Shown here: positions 28,496 through 39,163 of the stretch, piece after piece
How the letters are laid out: every line of letters begins with the position of its first letter
Position numbering within the stretch: position 1 is the first letter of the stretch
Source: Betaproteobacteria bacterium
GTDB lineage: Bacteria > Pseudomonadota > Gammaproteobacteria > Burkholderiales > Methylophilaceae
Assembly (NCBI GenBank): GCA_016867975.1
Contig: VGIC01000002.1
Span: 1-64,000, forward strand
DNA length: 64,000 nucleotides
Direction: 5' to 3'
Notes under the pieces: generated by a model
What the model saw: only the letters and a program-made list of their open reading frames with translations
Database searches by the model: none
Told to the model about the DNA's origin: nothing
Made by a program: the position numbers and the translations under genes

Positions 28496-28528
28496 TCCTA
28501 CCAGTTTATTTTGATCTAGGTCAGTCTG

Positions 28529-28560
28529 AGGGGGCCCAAAAGCACAGGGCTCCCTTTTTC
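28529..28560 (+). terminator. Intrinsic terminator after tkt
   Basis: AGGGGGCCC...GGGCTCCCTTTTTC stem-loop. Confidence 0.75.
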
Positions 28561-28601
28561 TTTATGCGATAGAGCGCGTTGTTTTAAAAAGTGAAAGTTG
28601 A

Positions 28602-29609
<1,008 letters not shown>

Positions 29610-29722
29610 TTTTTTTGGTAAAGGGCTGGAGTAAATCCGGCCCTAATTGCTTGTAAGAATGTAGTTCTGTGAGTGTTGAGACTGCATGTTAAAGGCTATA
29701 ACTTTATAAATCAAAGGGAAAC

Positions 29723-30907
29723 ATGTCTGTTATCAAAATGACCGATTTGGATTTGGGCGGAAAACGTGTGTTCATCCGTGCCGACTTAAACGTGCCAGTG
29801 GCTGATGGTAAAGTGACTTCTGATGCGCGTATCATGGCTTCAATGGCAACAATCGAATATGCCTTGAAGGCGGGTGCAAAGGTGATGGTAACTTCTCATT
29901 TAGGTCGCCCGGAAGAAGGCGTTTACTCGGCTGAGAACTCATTGCAACCAGTAGTAGATGTGATTTCAGCCAAATTAGGCAAGTCCGTGCGGCTGATTAA
30001 AGACTGGGTCAATGGTGGCTTTGATGTGGCTGCTGGGGAGTTGGTGCTGCTGGAAAATTGTCGCTTCAATAAAGGCGAAAAAAAGAATGTTGATGAAACG
30101 GCACAGAACTATGCTGCTTTGTGCGATGTGTTTGTGATGGATGCGTTTGGCACGGCACACCGCGCCGAGGCTTCTACTCATGGCATCGCTAAGTTTGCAC
30201 CTGTGGCATGTGCCGGCATTTTGTTGACCGAAGAGCTGGATGCGTTGACCAAAGCATTATTAGCGCCTGCGCGACCACTGGTAGCGATTGTGGCGGGGTC
30301 TAAGGTTTCAACTAAGCTGACAGTGCTGGAAAGCTTGTCTGAAAAAGTGGATCAGATGGTAGTGGGTGGCGGTATTGCCAATACTTTCCTGAAAGCGGTT
30401 GGTCATGAGATTGGAAAGTCGTTATGCGAAGATGATCTGGTGCCTACAGCTAAAGCATTGATGGAAAAAATGCGCCAGCGTGGTGCAGCAGTACCAATTG
30501 CTGTGGACGTTGTTTGCGGTAAGAAATTTGATGCAAATGAGCCTGCGGTGAAGAAGGATGTGACAGAAGTAGCCGCTGATGACATGATTTTTGATATTGG
30601 TACGAAATCTGCTGATGAGTTAGCAGAGATTATCAAAAATGCGGGAACAGTGGTTTGGAATGGGCCCGTAGGTGTGTTTGAGTTTGACCAGTTCGGTGAG
30701 GGTACTAAAGTCATTGCAAATGCCATCGCCAACACCAAGGCATTTACGCTGGCAGGGGGTGGGGATACGATTGCGGCCATTCAAAAGTATGACATTTATG
30801 ATAAGGTAGATTACATTTCAACCGCGGGTGGCGCTTTCCTTGAGTTCTTGGAAGGCAAGAAATTGCCCGCAGTCGAGATTTTGGAGCAACGTGCTAAAGG
30901 GGCGTGA
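29723..30907 (+). CDS. pgk: Phosphoglycerate kinase
   Basis: [45 protein letters not shown]. Confidence 0.97.
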   Translation: MSVIKMTDLDLGGKRVFIRADLNVPVADGKVTSDARIMASMATIEYALKAGAKVMVTSHLGRPEEGVYSAENSLQPVVDVISAKLGKSVRLIKDWVNGGFDVAAGELVLLENCRFNKGEKKNVDETAQNYAALCDVFVMDAFGTAHRAEASTHGIAKFAPVACAGILLTEELDALTKALLAPARPLVAIVAGSKVSTKLTVLESLSEKVDQMVVGGGIANTFLKAVGHEIGKSLCEDDLVPTAKALMEKMRQRGAAVPIAVDVVCGKKFDANEPAVKKDVTEVAADDMIFDIGTKSADELAEIIKNAGTVVWNGPVGVFEFDQFGEGTKVIANAIANTKAFTLAGGGDTIAAIQKYDIYDKVDYISTAGGAFLEFLEGKKLPAVEILEQRAKGA

Positions 30908-30926
30908 CCTGATTCTTTAGGACACC

Positions 30927-30951
30927 AAAATGGGGCTGACAGCCCCATTTT
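30927..30951 (+). terminator. Intrinsic terminator after pgk
   Basis: AAAATGGGGCT-GAC-AGCCCCATTTT. Confidence 0.8.
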
Positions 30952-31019
30952 ATTTTGCAGAGTATCCGAAGATATTTGCAAAGCCCCTCTATGGGCAATT
31001 TAATTGAAGGTAAAACAGT

Positions 31020-32456
31020 TTGACATTACGTAAAACAAAAATCGTGGCCACTCTAGGTCCATCCTCAAATAGCGAAGAGATGCTCGCGCGTATGATCAGT
31101 GCTGGCATGAATGTTGTGCGTCTGAATTTTTCACACGGTAGTGCCAGTGAGCATATCAGACGTGCAGAGATTATCCGTAGCATTGCAGCCAAGCTTGGTC
31201 GTCCGGTAGGGGTGTTGTGTGATCTGCAAGGGCCAAAGATCAGAATTGGCAAATTCGAGTTGGGCAAGATTACCTTGAAGATGGGTGATATTTTTATACT
31301 GGATTCAGATTGTGTATTGGGGAATCAGGATCACGTTGGCTTGGATTACAAGTCACTACCGCAGGAAGTAAAAGAAGATGATGTGCTGCTACTGGATGAT
31401 GGTCGTATCACCATGCAGGTCAATCGTGTAAAAGGCAATCAGATTCATTGTGTTGTGCTCAGTGGCGGCGTGCTATCCAACAACAAAGGCATCAACCGTC
31501 AGGGTGGGGGCTTGTCTGCAGATGCCTTGACTAAAAAAGACCGGGAAGATATCAAAACAGCCGTTGCGCTTGAGGCTGACTATATCGCAATCTCTTTTCC
31601 AAAATCTGCAGAAGATGTGACGTTAGCCAGAAACTTGGTTAAGCTGGCGGGTGGCAGTGCTAGCATTATCGCCAAGATAGAGCGTGCGGAGGCCATTGAT
31701 GATCTCGAGGCTATTATCGAGGCGGCTGATGCCATCATGGTGGCACGTGGTGATTTGGGCGTGGAAGTCGGTGATGCGGCCGTACCTGGTCTGCAAAAAC
31801 GCATGATCCGTATGGCGCGAGCTCAAAATAAACTGGTGATTACCGCCACGCAGATGATGGAGTCGATGATTACCAATCCTATTCCAACACGTGCCGAGGT
31901 GTCAGATGTTGCCAATGCAGTACTGGATGGGACTGATGCGGTGATGTTGTCGGCCGAAACCGCGGCAGGTCAGTATCCGCTCGAGACTATTGAGGCGGTA
32001 CATCGGGTGGTGATAGAGGCGGAGAAAGAGTATTTCAGGCAGCAGCATATGCGTAAGTTAGATCAGGTGTTCTCTAGGACGGATGAGGCCGTTGCGGCTG
32101 CAGCGATTTATACCACCCAGCATTTGAAAATCAAGGCGCTGGCGGCATTGACGCAATCGGGCAATGCCGCGCAGTGGTTATCGCGAGCTGACCCTGAAGT
32201 GCCTATCTATGCTTTATCACCGGACAAGTTTGCACGCAGGAAACTGACATTACACCGCGGTGTTTATCCATTCCCGATTGAGCAAGCAGGCAAGAACCGT
32301 GACGAGATTCTTAATGAGATGGAGCAAGTGCTGTTGAGGCAGCGCGTGGTCAATCATGGTGATTTAGTTGCGCTCACCTATGGCGAGCCAATAGGCAGCC
32401 TGGGTGGGACGAATACTTTAAAGATCATACGCATTGGTGATAGCTCACTCACCTAG
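31020..32456 (+). CDS. pyk: Pyruvate kinase
   Basis: RKTKIVATLGPSSNSEEML, GMNVVRLNFSHG, TATQMMESMITNPIPTRAEVSDVANAVLDGTDAVMLSAETAAG; TTG start. Confidence 0.97.
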   Translation: MTLRKTKIVATLGPSSNSEEMLARMISAGMNVVRLNFSHGSASEHIRRAEIIRSIAAKLGRPVGVLCDLQGPKIRIGKFELGKITLKMGDIFILDSDCVLGNQDHVGLDYKSLPQEVKEDDVLLLDDGRITMQVNRVKGNQIHCVVLSGGVLSNNKGINRQGGGLSADALTKKDREDIKTAVALEADYIAISFPKSAEDVTLARNLVKLAGGSASIIAKIERAEAIDDLEAIIEAADAIMVARGDLGVEVGDAAVPGLQKRMIRMARAQNKLVITATQMMESMITNPIPTRAEVSDVANAVLDGTDAVMLSAETAAGQYPLETIEAVHRVVIEAEKEYFRQQHMRKLDQVFSRTDEAVAAAAIYTTQHLKIKALAALTQSGNAAQWLSRADPEVPIYALSPDKFARRKLTLHRGVYPFPIEQAGKNRDEILNEMEQVLLRQRVVNHGDLVALTYGEPIGSLGGTNTLKIIRIGDSSLT

Positions 32457-32546
32457 CCACATGTATGATTCCTGAGATAGGCAAGAGCGTTTATAATAGA
32501 CGCTCTGTCTAATCTATCACTGATACGGCGAGTGCCGTGAACGCTT

Positions 32547-33449
32547 ATGAATACTCCATTGCTAGAAACCTCCATCAAAAGTTTGAAACGTATCCATCAA
32601 GGCAAGGTGCGCGATATTTATGATATTGATGCGAATACGATGCTACTGGTGAGTACAGATCGCCTGTCCGCATTTGATGTGATTTTGCCCACAGGGATTG
32701 CAAATAAGGGCGCCATGCTCACGCAGATGGCCAATTTCTGGTTCGAGCAGCTCAAGGATGTTGTGCCTAATCACTTGACAGGCGTGGCACCGGATACAGT
32801 GGTGACGGATGCTGTTGAAAAAGCGCAACTTGCGAATCGTTCTGTCGTGGTTAAAAAACTGAAAGCGTTGCCGATAGAAGCGATTGTACGCGGTTATCTG
32901 GTGGGGAGTGGATGGAAAGAGTATAAGGCAAAAGGCACAGTATGCGATATTGCCCTGCCTGCTGGGTTGCAAGAGGCATCGAAACTGCCTGAGCCCCTGT
33001 TTACCCCATCCAGCAAGGCTGCGGTTGGTGAGCATGATGAAAATATCAGCATTGCTCAAGTCGAAGCGTTGATAGGCAAGACATTGGCAGCACAGGTAGC
33101 TCAAGTGGCTGTCGCACTTTATACCAAGGCTGCCGAATACGCACTAACCAAAGGCATCATTATCGCCGATACCAAATTTGAGTTTGGTTTGGATGAGTGT
33201 GGGGTGTTGCATGTGATGGATGAGGTGTTGACGCCAGACTCATCACGCTTTTGGCCTGCGGCAAGTTATGCGGTAGGTAAGAATCCGCCCAGTTATGATA
33301 AGCAGTATGTGCGTGATTGGCTTGAGGCAAGTGGCTGGGATAAAACACCGCCGGCACCGGCATTACCAGAAGATGTGGCGGCAAAAACCAGTGAAAAATA
33401 TATGGAAGCGTTTGAGCGTTTAACTGGACAACCTCTACGCATTGACTAA
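32547..33449 (+). CDS. purC: Phosphoribosylaminoimidazole-succinocarboxamide synthase
   Basis: HQGKVRDIYDID, VSTDRLSAFDVILP, DEVLTPDSSRFWP. Confidence 0.96.
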   Translation: MNTPLLETSIKSLKRIHQGKVRDIYDIDANTMLLVSTDRLSAFDVILPTGIANKGAMLTQMANFWFEQLKDVVPNHLTGVAPDTVVTDAVEKAQLANRSVVVKKLKALPIEAIVRGYLVGSGWKEYKAKGTVCDIALPAGLQEASKLPEPLFTPSSKAAVGEHDENISIAQVEALIGKTLAAQVAQVAVALYTKAAEYALTKGIIIADTKFEFGLDECGVLHVMDEVLTPDSSRFWPAASYAVGKNPPSYDKQYVRDWLEASGWDKTPPAPALPEDVAAKTSEKYMEAFERLTGQPLRID

Positions 33450-33469
33450 ACCTTAAGGTATGACCAATT

Positions 33470-33760
33470 GTGTTGGATAAGTTCAAAGCGCTTACTAAAC
33501 AGCTCAAAAAGGAGTTCGACGTTTATCGCTTGGTGCTGAGGCATTCCGAAACACCTTGGATTTCCAAGTGTTTTTTAGGATTAGCGGTAGGCTACTTGCT
33601 ATTGCCATTTGATTTGATTCCTGATTTTCTCCCCGTGATTGGTCAGCTGGATGATGTGGTGATTATTCCAGTGTTGTTATATCTAGCGTTATTGTTTATC
33701 CCCAAGCAGCTCATTCAAAGCTGCCGTGAGCAGGTTGAACAGATGCGCCAAGCAAATTAG
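33470..33760 (+). CDS. DUF1232/YkvA family membrane protein
   Basis: LPFDLIPDFLPVIGQLDDVVIIPVLLYLAL. Confidence 0.88.
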   Translation: MLDKFKALTKQLKKEFDVYRLVLRHSETPWISKCFLGLAVGYLLLPFDLIPDFLPVIGQLDDVVIIPVLLYLALLFIPKQLIQSCREQVEQMRQAN

Positions 33761-33855
33761 TTACAAGTCGTTACGAAATCCTGTTCTCCGCCTTGTTATA
33801 ATCCCGCCACAAATTTAACTTCAATTAATTAGTCAATTTATTTTAGGAATAAGTC

Positions 33856-34404
33856 ATGTCATTGAATCAAGTAGCGACCGGTAAAGATGTCCCGAATGAT
33901 TTTAACGTTATCATTGAAATTCCAATGCAGGGAGACCCAGTAAAATATGAGGTCGACAAAGAAAGTGGAGCCATTTTTGTCGATCGCTTCATGGGAACTG
34001 CCATGCAATATCCCACCAACTATGGCTATGTGCCACACACATTGGCAGCAGATGGTGACCCGGTGGATGTACTGGTTATTACCCCTGTGCCGCTGATCCC
34101 TGGTGTCGTGGTGCGTTGTCGTCCTCTAGGCGTTTTGCTAATGGAGGATGAGGCGGGGCTTGACGCGAAAGTATTGGCTGTGCCAGTTGATAAGGTGTGT
34201 GGCTTGTATGGGTATTTAAAGACATATCAAGATGTGTCAGAGTGGCGTCTGAATATGATTGCTCACTTCTTTGGTCACTATAAAGACCTGGATAAAGGTA
34301 AGTGGGTGAAGATCAATGGTTGGGGTGATATTGATGCGGCCAAGAAAGAGATCCTAGATGGCGTTGCAACTTACAATAGCGCAAAGGTCAAACCAGCGTT
34401 CTAA
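33856..34404 (+). CDS. ppa: Soluble inorganic pyrophosphatase
   Basis: [59 protein letters not shown]. Confidence 0.97.
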   Translation: MSLNQVATGKDVPNDFNVIIEIPMQGDPVKYEVDKESGAIFVDRFMGTAMQYPTNYGYVPHTLAADGDPVDVLVITPVPLIPGVVVRCRPLGVLLMEDEAGLDAKVLAVPVDKVCGLYGYLKTYQDVSEWRLNMIAHFFGHYKDLDKGKWVKINGWGDIDAAKKEILDGVATYNSAKVKPAF

Positions 34405-34421
34405 TTCCACGAGATGAGAAG

Positions 34422-34443
34422 AAGGCAGCCTAGGCTGCCTTTT
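34422..34443 (+). terminator. Intrinsic terminator after ppa
   Basis: AAGGCAGCC-TA-GGCTGCCTTTT. Confidence 0.75.
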
Positions 34444-34479
34444 ATATTGATTCGGCACGAATAAATAATCTAATACACT

Positions 34480-34544
34480 GTTCGGTCTGAGTCTGTCGAG
34501 GATCATTGAATCCATTTATATTTCGACAGGCTCACTACGAACGG
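34480..34544. repeat. Imperfect inverted repeat of the GTTCGTxxTGAGCCTGTCGA type (REP/MITE-like)
   Basis: TTCGGTCTGAGTCTGTCGA ... TTTCGACAGGCTCACTACGAACGG, two arms in inverted orientation between convergent genes. Confidence 0.5.
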
Positions 34545-34567
34545 ATTGATGTTATTTATGTGCCTGA

Positions 34568-35263
34568 TCAATAAGCGGCAACAACCCCGAACAATTTGCC
34601 TATTGCGGCAGTGGCTACCATAGCCAGTGCGCCCCAGATTGCAACGCGAGAGGCGCCAGTGAATACATGAGCACCTCCTGCTCGAGCCGCTAGGCCGCCG
34701 AGTGTGGCGAGGAAGGCGAGTGAGGTGCCTGCGACAGAGGGCACGGTTGTAGATTCAGAACAAAAAACAGTGACTAAAAGCGGCAGGGACGCACCAATAG
34801 CAAACGTTGCTGCTGAGGCGAGGGCTGCCTGTATTGGGCGGGCATTCATCATTTCCGTGATGCCCAGCTCATCTCTCGCATGCGCGCCTAACGCATCATG
34901 CTGGGTAAGCTGTAAGGCGACCTGGGCTGCCAGATCGGGGCTGAGGCCGCGGCTGATATAAATTCCTTGGAGTTCCTCTAGTTCATGTTCAGGTTGTGTG
35001 GCGAGCTCCTCTGCCTCTCTGGCGAGGTCAGCCGCCTCGGTATCGGCCTGTGAGCTTACGGAAACATATTCACCTGCGGCCATCGACATGGCCCCAGATA
35101 CCAATCCTGCAATACCCGTGATGAGAATGGCATCATGGGAAATGCCTGCGGAGGCAACGCCAATCACCAGACTGGCTGTGGAAACGATGCCGTCATTTGC
35201 GCCTAGTACTGCCGCACGCAACCAACCAATGCGGTGTGCACGGTGGAATTCAGAATGTCTCAA
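34568..35263 (-). CDS. VIT1/CCC1 family metal transporter
   Basis: GWLRAAVLGANDGIVSTASLVIGVASAG and SMAAGEYVSVSSQADTE. Confidence 0.88.
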   Translation of the reverse strand: MRHSEFHRAHRIGWLRAAVLGANDGIVSTASLVIGVASAGISHDAILITGIAGLVSGAMSMAAGEYVSVSSQADTEAADLAREAEELATQPEHELEELQGIYISRGLSPDLAAQVALQLTQHDALGAHARDELGITEMMNARPIQAALASAATFAIGASLPLLVTVFCSESTTVPSVAGTSLAFLATLGGLAARAGGAHVFTGASRVAIWGALAMVATAAIGKLFGVVAAY

Positions 35264-35361
35264 GATAAGCTCTACATCTAAAATAATTGTGAACAGGGAA
35301 ATGCTGATAAAAAAGGCGACTTGAATCGTGTGACTTAAGTCGCCTTTGAGTTGATGCTAGT

Positions 35362-37389
35362 TTACAGCAAAGGTACGATCAATAATGCTACGATGTTGAT
35401 GATTTTAATCAGTGGGTTGACTGCAGGACCTGCGGTGTCTTTGTAAGGATCACCTACAGTGTCGCCGGTCACTGCCGCTTTGTGCGCATCAGAACCCTTG
35501 CCGCCATGATTGCCATCTTCAATGTATTTCTTGGCATTGTCCCATGCGCCACCACCGGTACACATTGAAATCGCCACGAATAGACCGGTAACAATCGTGC
35601 CCATCAGTAGACCGCCTAGCGCTTTTTCACCCAGCGCAAGACCAACAACAATCGGCACGGCAACGGGGAGAAGTGATGGAATCATCATTTCTTTGATGGC
35701 GGCCGACGTGAGCATGTCAACAGCTTTACCATATTCCGGCTTGCCACTGCCATCCATAATGCCTTTGATGTCACGGAATTGACGGCGTACTTCTTCGACC
35801 ACACTGCTAGCTGCACGACCTACGGCTTCCATGGCCATCGCACCAAACAGGTAGGGAATCAGACCGCCAATAAACAAGCCGATGATCACCATGGGGTCAC
35901 TCAGGCTGAAGTCCACCGATTTTCCTGCCACTTCTAACTTGTGCGTGTAGTCGGCAAACAACACCAAGGCGGCCAATCCTGCAGAACCAATGGCATAGCC
36001 TTTGGTCACAGCTTTGGTAGTGTTACCAACAGCATCTAGCGGATCGGTCACATCACGTACACTGCTTGGTAATTCGGACATTTCAGCAATGCCACCTGCG
36101 TTGTCAGTAATTGGACCGTAAGCATCCAATGCCACCACGATGCCTGCCATGCTTAGCATCGAAGTAGCTGCAATGGCAATGCCATATAGACCGCCAAGTT
36201 GATAAGCCGTTAAGATGGCGATACATACTGAAATCACTGGCCAAGCGGTTGATTTCATAGAAATACCGATGCCGGCAATGATGTTGGTGGCATGACCAGT
36301 GGTAGAGGCTTGTGCCACATGTCTTACTGGAGCATAGTCGGTTCCTGTGTAGTATTCAGTAATCCACACCAAGGCAGCAGTAAGAATAAGGCCGACTGCG
36401 CATGCACCGAATAACTGGGAAGCTGAGATAGCGCGATCACCCGCCATCAGACCTTCCGGGAACATCTTGGTTGTGACGAAATAAAATGCAGCTAAAGATA
36501 GAACACCTGCAACAGCCAAGCCTTTATAGAGTGCAGGCATCACGTTTTTCATGTCTGGGCTTGCTTTCACAAAGAAGCAACCAATGATTGAGGCTACGAT
36601 AGATACAGCACCAAGTAACAGAGGGTAAAGAATGCCATTTGCACCTGAATTTGTAATGAGTAGGCCGCCTAACACCATGGTGGCGATCAGGGTTACGGCA
36701 TAGGTTTCGAACAAGTCTGCGGCCATGCCTGCACAGTCGCCTACGTTATCGCCAACGTTGTCAGCAATTACGGCAGGATTGCGCGGATCATCCTCAGGGA
36801 TGCCGGCTTCAACTTTTCCGACCAAGTCGGCCCCAACGTCTGCGCCTTTAGTGAAGATGCCCCCACCTAAGCGAGCAAAGATAGAAATAAGAGAGGAGCC
36901 AAAAGCTAAACCAATGAGCGGGTTTAAGTCTGTAGCAGCTTCCCCGCCTAAAAAGGCATAAAAACCAGCAACACCGAGTAACCCTAGGCCAACCACTAAC
37001 ATCCCAGTGATCGCGCCACCTTTGAATGCCACATCCAGCGCGGGTGCTATACCATTGGTCGCAGCTTGCGCTGTGCGAACGTTCGCTTTGACCGACACAT
37101 TCATGCCGATAAAGCCGCATGCTCCTGAGAGAACGGCGCCGAGAACAAAGCCAATTGCTGTTGTGGTGCCGAGGAAAAGGGCGATTAAGATCGCGAGGGC
37201 GATACCGACCATCGTGATTGTTTTATATTGGCGAGCCAAGTAAGCTGCAGCTCCCTGTTGAATGGCACCGGCAATTTCTTGCATTCTCGCATTGCCGGCG
37301 GGCAGATTGGAAATCCATTTACTCATTACTACACCATACAGCACGGCTAGAATAGCAGCGCCAATGGTAATCATTAGTTCAACTGACAT
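35362..37389 (-). CDS. hppA: Membrane-bound proton-translocating pyrophosphatase
   Basis: [47 protein letters not shown] and [30 protein letters not shown]. Confidence 0.97.
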   Translation of the reverse strand: MSVELMITIGAAILAVLYGVVMSKWISNLPAGNARMQEIAGAIQQGAAAYLARQYKTITMVGIALAILIALFLGTTTAIGFVLGAVLSGACGFIGMNVSVKANVRTAQAATNGIAPALDVAFKGGAITGMLVVGLGLLGVAGFYAFLGGEAATDLNPLIGLAFGSSLISIFARLGGGIFTKGADVGADLVGKVEAGIPEDDPRNPAVIADNVGDNVGDCAGMAADLFETYAVTLIATMVLGGLLITNSGANGILYPLLLGAVSIVASIIGCFFVKASPDMKNVMPALYKGLAVAGVLSLAAFYFVTTKMFPEGLMAGDRAISASQLFGACAVGLILTAALVWITEYYTGTDYAPVRHVAQASTTGHATNIIAGIGISMKSTAWPVISVCIAILTAYQLGGLYGIAIAATSMLSMAGIVVALDAYGPITDNAGGIAEMSELPSSVRDVTDPLDAVGNTTKAVTKGYAIGSAGLAALVLFADYTHKLEVAGKSVDFSLSDPMVIIGLFIGGLIPYLFGAMAMEAVGRAASSVVEEVRRQFRDIKGIMDGSGKPEYGKAVDMLTSAAIKEMMIPSLLPVAVPIVVGLALGEKALGGLLMGTIVTGLFVAISMCTGGGAWDNAKKYIEDGNHGGKGSDAHKAAVTGDTVGDPYKDTAGPAVNPLIKIINIVALLIVPLL

Positions 37390-37617
37390 GATTTCTCCCT
37401 ATTAATTTTTTGTAACGTTAGTGCTCTTAGAATAATGCTTACCGTAAAGATTACGTCAAAATAAAACTGATGAAACAGGTACAAACTACATGATTTTCGA
37501 TGACTGGAAGTGGGGTGGAGGCGCTCCTTCAATTAGTGTTAGAGGTGTGATAGCTGTCTCATTATTGCACTATTGCTACATTGCGACAACATGCTCGGAT
37601 GTCCTAAAAATAGATGT

Positions 37618-38034
37618 CTAACGGCTGTTTTTTATCATCCTGTTCAGAATATCCCCCAAAGGGGTTCCAGCGAGCTGCTCACCTAGTGTTTGTATTTGTT
37701 TGGCTGCCACAGGACTTAAACATTTTAATTCTTTTGGCCTGATTCTAGGGGCAGATTTTACTTGCACTTTTACTTGAATTGAAGTAACTTCACACCCTCT
37801 GTTTTCTAAATTAATCAATAAGCTAGGTGTCACAAGTTTAATTTTTGCAGCAACTGCATTGTTGCTCGCATACACGGTGAGTTGCTGTTTCTTGATCTCG
37901 GAGGCGTGGCTGTATTGCGCCAGATGGGATGGGGCAATCGCCTCCCATATTTTTTGTGCTACCTGATGTCGCTCGTTATAAGCGTTGAGTGCTGAGAGTT
38001 CAGGCTGGCTGAGTAATGAGTTCAATCGTTGCAT
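37618..38034 (-). CDS. DUF721 / DciA-like protein
   Basis: Small protein with VAQKIWEAIAPSHLAQYSHASEIKKQQLTVYASNNAVAAKIKLVTPSLLINLENRGCEVTSIQVKVQ; next to secA and M23 peptidase. Confidence 0.6.
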   Translation of the reverse strand: MQRLNSLLSQPELSALNAYNERHQVAQKIWEAIAPSHLAQYSHASEIKKQQLTVYASNNAVAAKIKLVTPSLLINLENRGCEVTSIQVKVQVKSAPRIRPKELKCLSPVAAKQIQTLGEQLAGTPLGDILNRMIKNSR

Positions 38035-38068
38035 GCGTTACGAGATGCCTGTGATGGTTAGGGGCAAT

Positions 38069-38989
38069 ATGAATATTATCTTAGTTTCTAACAACATGGC
38101 AAAGGCGAGAACGTTGTCCTTGTTGCAGGTGAGTGTCATCGTGTTTGCGCTGGTTTTCGTACCGATATTGCTGGCATTGATGCTGATTGATCCATCTGTA
38201 TCGTCGGAACAGACGAGGGCGAGATCTTTGTTGCCCAAGCATTTACATTTTTCTTTCCATAATCCGCAGAAGCATCTTGACGCATATGCATTGCAATTGG
38301 GCGAGATGCAGGCGCGCATGATGCAATTAGATGCGCAAAGTGAGCGCCTGACAAGATTGGCAGGAGAGAAGGCGGCTGTGCGAACAAATGCTCAAGATGA
38401 GCGGTCTCGTGATGCGCAAAGAAATCGCCGTGCTGGACCCAATCTTGGAGGCCCGTTAGTGCTCACTTCCCCCATGTCTGAGAAAGAGTTACAAAAAGAA
38501 ATTGCCAATATGATGGTGCAAATTGAATATGAGACTGATTACTTAAATGATTTAGAGGCGAAGTTGTTACAACAAAGCGTGTTTAAAGACATGTTGCCTA
38601 ACAGCAGTCCGGTTGCCGCTGCTTACAATTCATCCAGTTATGGTTGGCGAATAGACCCTTTTAGTGGCAACAAGGCTTTTCATGAAGGTTTGGATTTTAC
38701 TGCATCCACAGGTGCGCCCATTTATGCAGCGGCTGAAGGGATCGTTTCTTCCGCAGAAGTGACACCCGATTATGGTAGAATCATCAAGGTTGATCATGGG
38801 GCTGGTTTGGAAACGCGCTATGCACATGCCTCAAGGTTGCTGGTGAGTGCTGGTGAGCGCGTGAAAAAAGGTCAGAAAATCGCGGAAGTAGGCAGCACAG
38901 GACGTTCCACAGGACCTCATCTGCATTATGAGATCAGATTGCATGGCAGTCCACTAGACCCAAGAAAATATCTTGGCGCGAGAAAGTAG
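38069..38989 (+). CDS. M23 family metallopeptidase (murein hydrolase activator-like)
   Basis: SSYGWRIDPFSGNKAFHEGLDFTASTGAPIYAAAEGIV ... STGRSTGPHLHYEIRLHG. Confidence 0.9.
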   Translation: MNIILVSNNMAKARTLSLLQVSVIVFALVFVPILLALMLIDPSVSSEQTRARSLLPKHLHFSFHNPQKHLDAYALQLGEMQARMMQLDAQSERLTRLAGEKAAVRTNAQDERSRDAQRNRRAGPNLGGPLVLTSPMSEKELQKEIANMMVQIEYETDYLNDLEAKLLQQSVFKDMLPNSSPVAAAYNSSSYGWRIDPFSGNKAFHEGLDFTASTGAPIYAAAEGIVSSAEVTPDYGRIIKVDHGAGLETRYAHASRLLVSAGERVKKGQKIAEVGSTGRSTGPHLHYEIRLHGSPLDPRKYLGARK

Positions 38990-39163
38990 AGTTTTTTAGT
39001 TGTTGGCATTGAAAAGTGCTATGGTAGCCCCCAATTCAGTAAAGTTTATGGATCCTTCTTGAGTATTGGCAATACGGCAGATTATTCTTCCAAGTTTATT
39101 ACATCCTCGTCCTCCATTTTTATTCAAAAGCAATTTGACCTTTAGCGGAAAGTCTTTCATTTC

